A DNA stretch of 6,743 nucleotides, taken from positions 1-6,743 of the forward strand of contig CAIKID010000275.1 of the NCBI GenBank assembly GCA_903827345.1, given 5' to 3'. Positions 1 through 5,372 of the stretch are shown piece after piece (the stretch's first letter is position 1; the number at the start of each line of letters is the position of its first letter). The notes beneath the pieces were generated by a model. It saw only the letters and a list, made by a program, of their open reading frames with translations. It did no database searches and was not told the origin of the DNA. Source of the stretch: an uncultured Actinomycetes bacterium (GTDB lineage Bacteria; Actinomycetota; Actinomycetes; Nanopelagicales; Nanopelagicaceae). Position numbers and translations under genes: made by a program.

Positions 1-338
1 TACCCGATCCGGCAACTTTGGGTTCACGCATGTCGGGAAAGACTTGCGCCGGGGTTCAAGTAAAAGGGCTCGATAAGAGTGGCAATCCAAAAGCTGTGTA
101 TATCTACAACGTCGTCGACAATGCTTTTTCGATGGGCGAATACGGAGATCAAGCTGTGGTCTGGCAGACAGCGATTAATCCCCTGATTGCCCTCGAATTG
201 ATTGAGCGCGGGGAATGGAAGCCAGCCGGCGTTAATGGACCCGAGTGGTTCCCAGCCGATCCATATTTGGCGATGCTCGAGTCGTACGGAACAAGTTGGC
301 ATATGCGGGATGAATCGATCGAGGGAATAGAGCGTTAG
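1..338 (+). CDS. Saccharopine dehydrogenase family protein, C-terminal fragment
   Basis: This is the 3' end of a gene cut by the left edge. The frame (codons from base 3) is open to the edge and stops with TAG at 336-338, giving about 111 residues. The visible part matches the C-terminal domain of saccharopine dehydrogenase-like oxidoreductases: a GKTCAG turn, a strand-rich 'VYIYNVVDN' segment, 'YGDQAVVWQTAINP', 'ALELIERGEW' and a closing 'PADPYLAMLESYG'. Related enzymes with similar tails are saccharopine dehydrogenases and carboxynorspermidine/carboxyspermidine dehydrogenases, which use NAD(P)H to join or split amino acids through a secondary amine. The Rossmann NAD(P) domain lies outside the window, so substrate and cofactor cannot be judged. 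TTG at 18 and ATG at 30 are internal codons, not starts. The polyamine importer begins 62 bases downstream on the same strand, so a link to polyamine or lysine metabolism is possible. Family call is fairly sure; specific function is open. Confidence 0.8.
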   Translation, partial: PDPATLGSRMSGKTCAGVQVKGLDKSGNPKAVYIYNVVDNAFSMGEYGDQAVVWQTAINPLIALELIERGEWKPAGVNGPEWFPADPYLAMLESYGTSWHMRDESIEGIER

Positions 339-400
339 TCGATGTAAGAAGTAGTACCTAGTTCTAAGATTTTCATATTACCTACGGAGGGCGGTTGGAA
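339..400 (+). promoter_or_regulatory. Leader/possible promoter of the polyamine transport operon
   Basis: This 62-base gap is the only non-coding stretch ahead of the operon. A TAAGAT hexamer at 365-370 could act as a -10 element, but no convincing -35 lies about 17 bases upstream. An imperfect 15-base dyad at 352-366 (5 of 7 arm pairs match) overlaps the left edge of that hexamer and could be an operator. No terminator hairpin for the preceding dehydrogenase gene is visible, so read-through from it is also possible. The promoter and operator calls are weak pattern matches only. Confidence 0.22.
386..390 (+). promoter_or_regulatory. Shine-Dalgarno GGAGG for the binding-protein gene
   Basis: GGAGG is the strongest ribosome-binding site on the plus strand. 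It stands 10 bases before ATG 401 and only 4 bases before an in-frame TTG at 395. ATG 401 is preferred because it is the stronger start codon and because TTG 395 would add only two residues at less than the usual spacing. TTG use is not excluded. Confidence 0.7.
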
Positions 401-1537
401 ATGTCGATAGAGATCTCCAGGAGAAACTTGCTGAAGACTGCCGGTGGCCTAGGAGCAGCTTCGCTCTTGAGCCTAAATAGCGAAGAGCTTGCGCAAGCGG
501 CTTCGAAGACCAACACGGTGCGTTTTGCCAACTGGTCTCTCTACCTCGACTACGACAACAAGTCTAAGAGTTATCCGACATTGGTGGATTTCACTAAGAA
601 GAGTGGCATCCCGGTTAAATACATGGAGGTCATCGATGACAACGACACCTTCACCGCTAAGGTCACACCGCAACTTCGCCTCAAGAAGGACATTGGATAT
701 GACATCGTCGTTCTGACCGAGTGGATGGCTGGGCGTTGGATCAGCGGTGGCTATGTCACCAAATTTGACGATGCAAAGATCCCAAATAAGAAGAATGTAC
801 TTCCATATCTGTTGAATCGTCCTATGGATAATGGCCGGCACTATTCGCTGCCTTGGGCCGGAATCATTGCGGGCTTTGCCTGGAACAATCAGAAGAATCC
901 AAAGGGCATCCACACCATGGAGCAGCTCTTCGCTCCCGCCAATAAGGGCAAGGTGGAAGTTCTGTCCGAAATGCGAGACACGATTGGTCTGATCATGTTG
1001 TGGCAGGGAACGGATATCAGCAAGCCTTTTAGCCAAGACAAGTTCATGAACGCTATCGACTATATGAAGAAGATGATCCATGATGGCTTCATCCGTCAGG
1101 TCAAAGGTCAGAGTTATCAAGAGGATTTGATCAGTGGAGATGCTGTGGCGGTGATCGGTTGGTCAGGAGATATCAGCCAACTCAATTCACAGAACTCAAA
1201 CCGATTTGGGTTTGCGGTACCTGAGTCAGGCGGTACCTTCTCAACTGACAATATGATGATTCCAAAATTATCGCCCAACAGGGTGAGCGCCGAAGCGGTC
1301 ATCAATAATTACTATGACCCGACCGTTGCTGCTCGCGTGGCCAACTACATTAACTATGTCTGTCCTGTGGGTGGCGCTCAGCAAGCTATGGAGAAGATCA
1401 ATCCTGCTCAAGTCCATAACAAGCTGATCTTCCCTGATGCAGCGATGTGGAAGAAGCTCGTGGTTTTCCGCGATCTCACTCAAGCAGAGCAGATCTCCTT
1501 CTCGACGGCATTCCAGAAGGCCAGCGGTAACGCATAG
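401..1537 (+). CDS. potD: Spermidine/putrescine-type ABC transporter substrate-binding protein, Tat-exported
   Basis: A 378-residue type-I-like periplasmic-binding-fold protein of the PotD/PotF family that would capture a polyamine-like ligand outside the membrane. Residues 1-30 are a twin-arginine signal (SRRNLLK at 6-12, then a short hydrophobic stretch); a plausible signal-peptidase I site is AQA-A near 31-34. No cysteine occurs in the signal region, so no lipobox is seen. The mature protein begins with the family strand and ligand loop 'FANWSLYLDYD' (42-52), followed by 'YDIVVLTEWM' (100-109), 'GWSGDIS' (253-259), 'VPESGGTFSTDNMMIP' (273-288) and a C-terminal 'LIFPDA' (342-347). W254 aligns with E. 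coli PotD W229 and D283 with the amine-binding D257, while S281 sits where PotD has W255. The stop TAG shares its G with the GTG start of the ATPase gene. Family is sure; the exact ligand (putrescine, spermidine, agmatine or other) is not. Confidence 0.92.
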   Translation: MSIEISRRNLLKTAGGLGAASLLSLNSEELAQAASKTNTVRFANWSLYLDYDNKSKSYPTLVDFTKKSGIPVKYMEVIDDNDTFTAKVTPQLRLKKDIGYDIVVLTEWMAGRWISGGYVTKFDDAKIPNKKNVLPYLLNRPMDNGRHYSLPWAGIIAGFAWNNQKNPKGIHTMEQLFAPANKGKVEVLSEMRDTIGLIMLWQGTDISKPFSQDKFMNAIDYMKKMIHDGFIRQVKGQSYQEDLISGDAVAVIGWSGDISQLNSQNSNRFGFAVPESGGTFSTDNMMIPKLSPNRVSAEAVINNYYDPTVAARVANYINYVCPVGGAQQAMEKINPAQVHNKLIFPDAAMWKKLVVFRDLTQAEQISFSTAFQKASGNA

Positions 1538-2676
1538 TGGTCGATGCTTCTTCATCAGCACACGGCGATCTTGTACTCAAAAATCTCACCAAGACTTTTG
1601 GCGAGTTTGTAGCCGTCGATGATTTAGACCTGGTGATTCCAGAGGGTTCTTTCTTTGCGCTCCTTGGACCTTCCGGCTGCGGCAAAACCACCACTCTGCG
1701 CATGGTCGCAGGGTTAGAGGAGCCAACCTCCGGAACTATTTTCATCGGGAAATCAGAAATCACCTACGAGAAGCCCTACAAACGTCCGGTTAATACCGTC
1801 TTTCAGAATTACGCACTATTTCCCCATCTCTCTATTTACGAGAACATTGCCTTCGGGCTGCGTCGTCGCGGCGTGAAGGATGTAGACGATCAAGTGCAGA
1901 AGGCGCTCGATCTCGTCGAACTCACCCACTTGGCTTCGCGCAAGCCAAACCAACTTTCTGGGGGACAGCAGCAGCGCATTGCGCTGGCGCGCGCCATTGT
2001 TAATCGTCCCGCTCTCTTACTTCTCGATGAACCACTAGGAGCTTTGGATCTCAAACTTCGTCGCGCTATGCAGATCGAACTTAAGTGGATTCAGACTGAA
2101 GTCGGAATCACCTTCGTGCACGTTACTCACGATCAAGAGGAGGCCATGACTATGGCCGACACAATCGCGGTGATGAATGAGGGCAAGATCGAACAGATGG
2201 GAAGCCCAGCAGATCTTTATGACAATCCACGCACATCATTCGTGGCCAACTTCTTGGGTCAATCAAACTTAATTAAGGGCTCTATCGTGGACTCTTCTGG
2301 CGATTCCGCTGTTGTCGATATCTTTGGAACGAAGATAGGTCTTCCAATTCCTCGAAATCACGCACACGACTCTTCGGTCTTGGTTGGCATTCGCCCCGAG
2401 AAGATTCGCATTGCACCTATCGGTTCTCACATGACGGGAAATATTCTCGAAGGTGGCGTCATTTCGGATGCTTCCTACATTGGCGTGAGTACTCAATACC
2501 AGGTTGAAATGCCGTGGGGCCAAGAGTTGATGGTCTTTGAGCAGAACGATGATGGAACCCCGCCGCTCTCTAAAGGGGACCCCGTCGTATTGTCGTGGTC
2601 ACCGATATTTACCTTCGGATTGGCAGGAGATCAGGATGTAAACGCTGGATCGGAAGCACATCCGGAGAGCGAATGA
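1537..2676 (+). CDS. potA: Polyamine-type ABC transporter ATP-binding protein
   Basis: A 379-residue ATPase that powers import from the cytoplasmic face. All nucleotide-binding motifs are intact: Walker A GPSGCGKTT (44-52), Q-loop Q90 in 'VFQNYALFP', signature LSGGQQQR (140-147), Walker B LLLDE (161-165), D-loop GALD (168-171) and the switch histidine H198 in 'HVTHDQEEA'. After about residue 235 comes a C-terminal TOBE-type regulatory region, including 'GIRPEKIRI', as expected for PotA/MalK-type importers of this length. The start is GTG at 1537, sharing one base with the stop of the binding-protein gene. No good Shine-Dalgarno lies close by (an AGAAGG is 16 bases upstream), so translation is probably coupled to the preceding gene. 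The ending overlaps the first permease start by 4 bases (ATGA). Assignment to the polyamine branch rests on the neighbouring binding protein and permeases. Confidence 0.95.
   Translation: MVDASSSAHGDLVLKNLTKTFGEFVAVDDLDLVIPEGSFFALLGPSGCGKTTTLRMVAGLEEPTSGTIFIGKSEITYEKPYKRPVNTVFQNYALFPHLSIYENIAFGLRRRGVKDVDDQVQKALDLVELTHLASRKPNQLSGGQQQRIALARAIVNRPALLLLDEPLGALDLKLRRAMQIELKWIQTEVGITFVHVTHDQEEAMTMADTIAVMNEGKIEQMGSPADLYDNPRTSFVANFLGQSNLIKGSIVDSSGDSAVVDIFGTKIGLPIPRNHAHDSSVLVGIRPEKIRIAPIGSHMTGNILEGGVISDASYIGVSTQYQVEMPWGQELMVFEQNDDGTPPLSKGDPVVLSWSPIFTFGLAGDQDVNAGSEAHPESE
2664..2669 (+). promoter_or_regulatory. Ribosome-binding site GGAGAG that fixes the first permease start
   Basis: GGAGAG lies inside the last codons of the ATPase gene, with its GGAG core 5 bases before ATG 2673. 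It supports ATG 2673 as the permease start. A longer reading frame from GTG 2595 would overlap the ATPase gene by 82 bases and add a non-family N-terminus. Confidence 0.7.
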
Positions 2677-3566
2677 GCACCGCACTTTTACACACAGGCA
2701 CTCACGAGAAGAAGCCCGTTCTAACTAAGAAGAAATTATTGCCATATTGGTTGCTTGCTCCTGGACTTATCTGGCTCATCATCTTCTTCCTCGTTCCGAT
2801 TTATCAGTTGATAAGCACCTCGACTCAGACGCAAGGCTATGGAATCGGCACATATGTACAGAGCTATCGCTTCGCCAATTTCATCGATGCGATTACCTCT
2901 TCCAAGGCTCAGTTATTTCGCTCCTTTGAGTATGCATTTCTCGCAACCTCTTTTGCTCTCATCATTTCGTATCCGTTGGCATATGCAGTGGCCTTCAAAT
3001 CTGGGCGCTGGAAGAACACGTTGCTCGTTCTCATCGTGGCACCTTTCTTCTGCTCATTCCTTCTCCGTACTGTCGCTTGGGAGCAGATTTTGGGGGAGCA
3101 AGGATTTGTCATTAAAACTCTGCGCTTCTTACATATTATGGGGTCACAGGGACATCTGACAGCGACGCCTTTTGCAGTTGTTGCGGGGCTTACCTACAAC
3201 TTCCTACCCTTTATGACTCTTCCGCTTTACGCCAGTTTGGAACGGATCGATATTCGCATGATGGAAGCCTCTGGTGACCTCTACGCCAACGCCTTTACGA
3301 CATTTAGAAGGGTGACAGTTCCACTCTCGATGCCTGGAGTTGTTGCTGGAACTTTGCTTACCTTTATCCCGGCAGCCGGCGACTACATCAATGCCGAGTT
3401 ACTCGGAAATCCGGGAACGAAGATGATCGGCAATGTCATCGAAGCCAGGTATCTCGCCATCGTTGATTATCCTGGCGCAGCTGCGCTCTCCTTGATATTG
3501 ATGGTTACCATAATGATTTTAGTCATGGCATATGTAAAACGTGCTGGAACAGAGGAGCTTGTATGA
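2673..3566 (+). CDS. potB: Polyamine-type ABC transporter permease, PotB-like subunit
   Basis: A 297-residue integral membrane protein, one of two permease halves of the importer. A short basic N-terminus is followed by hydrophobic segments near residues 24-46, 86-108, 116-138, 167-188, 217-236 and 264-287, matching the usual six-helix arrangement. The cytoplasmic EAA loop that docks on the ATPase is visible at about 198-226 ('EASGDLYANAF...VPLSMPGVVAG'), with the conserved E, G and P positions. Start ATG 2673 overlaps the ATPase stop as ATGA and has a good ribosome-binding site. Length is normal for PotB. Its stop overlaps the start of the second permease in the same ATGA manner, so equal translation of the pair is likely. 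Function as a permease is sure; the substrate follows from context only. Confidence 0.93.
   Translation: MSTALLHTGTHEKKPVLTKKKLLPYWLLAPGLIWLIIFFLVPIYQLISTSTQTQGYGIGTYVQSYRFANFIDAITSSKAQLFRSFEYAFLATSFALIISYPLAYAVAFKSGRWKNTLLVLIVAPFFCSFLLRTVAWEQILGEQGFVIKTLRFLHIMGSQGHLTATPFAVVAGLTYNFLPFMTLPLYASLERIDIRMMEASGDLYANAFTTFRRVTVPLSMPGVVAGTLLTFIPAAGDYINAELLGNPGTKMIGNVIEARYLAIVDYPGAAALSLILMVTIMILVMAYVKRAGTEELV
3552..3557 (+). promoter_or_regulatory. Ribosome-binding site GAGGAG for the second permease
   Basis: GAGGAG within the end of the first permease gene stands 5 bases ahead of ATG 3563, an ideal distance. Together with the ATGA overlap it supports reinitiation at the second permease start. Confidence 0.75.
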
Positions 3567-4360
3567 AACAAGCATCTCGCTGGTTCTCGCGTAATCTCAT
3601 ACGCATCTACGCATTTTTGGGATTCGCTTACCTCTTCCTCCCAATTATTTACACCTTCGCTTTCTCTTTTAATAACTCCACCAAGAGCAATCTGGTTTGG
3701 GTGGGATTTACCTGGAACAATTGGCTCAATCCTTGTGGAGCACCTGATGTCTGCAATGCCCTGGGGAATTCGCTCAAGATCGGCGTACTAGCAACTTTCT
3801 TCGCGACCATCTTAGGAACGCTTATGGCTTTTGCCATGGGACGCTATGCCTTCAGAGGTCGCTCGGTGGTAAATATCTTGATCTTCTTACCGATGGCTAC
3901 TCCCGAAATCGTTATGGGAGCATCGCTCTTAACTATGTTCATCTCCTTCGGATTCAATCCTGGGTTTTGGACGATCGTGATTGCGCACGTGATGTTCTGC
4001 ATCTCGTTCGTGGTGGTTACAGTTAAAGCTCGCATCGCAAGTCTGGACCCACGTTTAGAACAAGCAGCGATGGATTTATATGCGGATGAACGGGAAACCT
4101 TCCGCCGCGTGACATTCCCATTGGTTGCTCCTGGAATCGCGGCTGCCGCGCTCTTGGCCTTTAGCCTATCTTTCGACGATTTCATTATCACTAATTTCAA
4201 TTCTGGTTCCGTCAATACCTTCCCAAAATTCGTCTACATATCAGCGCAACGCGGCCTACCTCCACAGGCCAATGTCATTGGGTCATCAATGTTCCTGATT
4301 GCACTGATCATCGTTTTAATGGGTCAATTCGTAGGTCGTAGGCGTGCAGGGGTGCGATAA
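3563..4360 (+). CDS. potC: Polyamine-type ABC transporter permease, PotC-like subunit
   Basis: A 265-residue membrane protein of usual PotC length. Hydrophobic segments appear near residues 14-36, 72-94, 102-128, 134-154, 188-206 and 237-256. The EAA loop is at about 166-192 ('EQAAMDLYADERETF...FPLVAPGI'), followed by the PotC-typical 'LSFDDFIITNF' (202-212). The ending 'GRRRAGVR' is a basic cytoplasmic tail. It pairs with the preceding permease to form the channel. C58 and C64 lie in the first external loop between helices 1 and 2, spaced so that they could form a disulphide. The start overlaps the upstream stop by 4 bases. The agmatinase gene follows after 10 bases with no terminator between, placing both in one transcript. 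Confidence 0.93.
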   Translation: MKQASRWFSRNLIRIYAFLGFAYLFLPIIYTFAFSFNNSTKSNLVWVGFTWNNWLNPCGAPDVCNALGNSLKIGVLATFFATILGTLMAFAMGRYAFRGRSVVNILIFLPMATPEIVMGASLLTMFISFGFNPGFWTIVIAHVMFCISFVVVTVKARIASLDPRLEQAAMDLYADERETFRRVTFPLVAPGIAAAALLAFSLSFDDFIITNFNSGSVNTFPKFVYISAQRGLPPQANVIGSSMFLIALIIVLMGQFVGRRRAGVR

Positions 4361-4370
4361 GATTTAGCAC

Positions 4371-5369
4371 ATGGCTAACCTGGGAAATATGTACGGACCT
4401 TCTTTCACCTTTCTTGGCGTGCCCCAATGCGATCTCGATATTCCATCGACCTATGCTGATGCAGATGTCGTGATCGTTGGAGCTCCTATTGATTCGGGAA
4501 CATCTCACCGTTCCGGCGCCAAGTTCGGGCCACAAGCTATAAGAGGTGGAGATTACCTGCCCCATGATGCAGAGCGTCCGCATTTAGCTCTGCGCGTAGA
4601 TGCCCTCAAGGATCTTAAAGTCGTCGATGCCGGTGACTTGATGATGCCAGGGCATGATCTGGTGGCCTCACTCAAGGTGTTGGAAGATGCGACAGAGAAA
4701 ATCTCCCGAACTGGCGCATTTATCGTGGTTCTTGGTGGAGATCATTCCATCGCATCTGCAGATGTGGCTGGCATCGCCAATCACCGGGGTAAAGGCAAGA
4801 TTTCAATGGTGCACTTCGATGCCCATGCGGATACTGGTGATTCGCAATTTGGAGCTTTGGTTGGTCACGGAACTCCGATGCGTCAGCTTATTGATAGTGG
4901 CGCAGTGCGCGGAGATCGTTTCTTGCAGATTGGCTTGCGGGGTTACTGGCCAGATGACATCACTCTCAAGTGGATGCGTGACAAAGGTATGCGGTCCTAC
5001 GAGATGACTGAAATTCATAATCGCGGACTCGATGCCGTCCTGGATGAATCATTCAAGATTTTGACCGACGAATGCGATGGAGTCTTCTTATCCGTTGATA
5101 TTGATGTTGTCGATCCTGGAATGGCCCCCGGCACCGGAACTCCAGAACCTGGTGGAATGACGAGCCGCGAATTACTTGAGACGGTACGTCGTATCTGTTT
5201 AGAGCTTCCCGTTGTAGGAATGGATGTTGTTGAAGTTGCTCCGCCATTTGATACCGCCGACATCACGGCAATTCTTGCCAATCGCGTCGTTCTAGAGGCT
5301 CTGAGTGCGATCGCATTCAAACGCACAGGACAGACGTACGATCGTAACAAAAACGTTCTAGATCGATAA
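4371..5369 (+). CDS. speB: Agmatinase-type ureohydrolase (arginase family)
   Basis: A 332-residue cytoplasmic hydrolase of the arginase/agmatinase family, which uses two manganese ions to split a guanidino group into urea plus an amine. All metal-site motifs are present: GGDHS (122-126, ligand H125), DAHAD (150-154, ligands D150, H152, D154) and SVDIDVVDP (241-249, ligands D243 and D245), followed by 'GTGTPEPGG' (254-262). 'HGTPMR' (166-171) and the N-terminal 'GAPIDSGTSHRSGAKFGPQAIR' region (37-58) fit agmatinases and related guanidino-acid hydrolases better than arginases. Agmatine is therefore the first guess; guanidinobutyrate or another guanidino compound is possible. The start is uncertain: ATG 4371 has no clear Shine-Dalgarno, and an in-frame ATG at 4389 has only a poorly spaced GGGAA. 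The 10-base gap after the permease gene suggests translation by coupling and a shared role with the importer. It ends tail to tail with the minus-strand gene, 3 bases apart. Confidence 0.88.
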   Translation: MANLGNMYGPSFTFLGVPQCDLDIPSTYADADVVIVGAPIDSGTSHRSGAKFGPQAIRGGDYLPHDAERPHLALRVDALKDLKVVDAGDLMMPGHDLVASLKVLEDATEKISRTGAFIVVLGGDHSIASADVAGIANHRGKGKISMVHFDAHADTGDSQFGALVGHGTPMRQLIDSGAVRGDRFLQIGLRGYWPDDITLKWMRDKGMRSYEMTEIHNRGLDAVLDESFKILTDECDGVFLSVDIDVVDPGMAPGTGTPEPGGMTSRELLETVRRICLELPVVGMDVVEVAPPFDTADITAILANRVVLEALSAIAFKRTGQTYDRNKNVLDR

Positions 5370-5372
5370 GAT

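Noticed and set aside
473..1120. Long minus-strand open frame opposite the binding-protein gene
   Set aside because: Its translation has no recognisable family pattern and it lies entirely opposite a well-supported gene; it is a codon-bias shadow.
1214..1238. Two GCGGTACCT direct repeats flanking the palindrome CCTGAGTCAGG inside the binding-protein gene
   Set aside because: They encode a conserved part of the protein (A-V-P-E-S-G-G-T) and can be explained by codon choice; the central loop is too small for a full hairpin, though a bulged stem is conceivable.
2595..2672. Longer start (GTG 2595) for the first permease
   Set aside because: It would overlap the ATPase gene by 82 bases with an arginine-rich non-family N-terminus; ATG 2673 has a good ribosome site and an ATGA overlap.
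3844..4215. Minus-strand open frame opposite the second permease gene
   Set aside because: Shadow of a membrane-protein gene; no ribosome site or domain pattern.
5335..5367. Cluster of 6-base palindromes (CGTACG, CGATCG, AACGTT, TCTAGA, ATCGAT) at the agmatinase 3' end
   Set aside because: Short palindromes in coding sequence rich in GATC/CG; they do not form a longer stem or a repeated unit.
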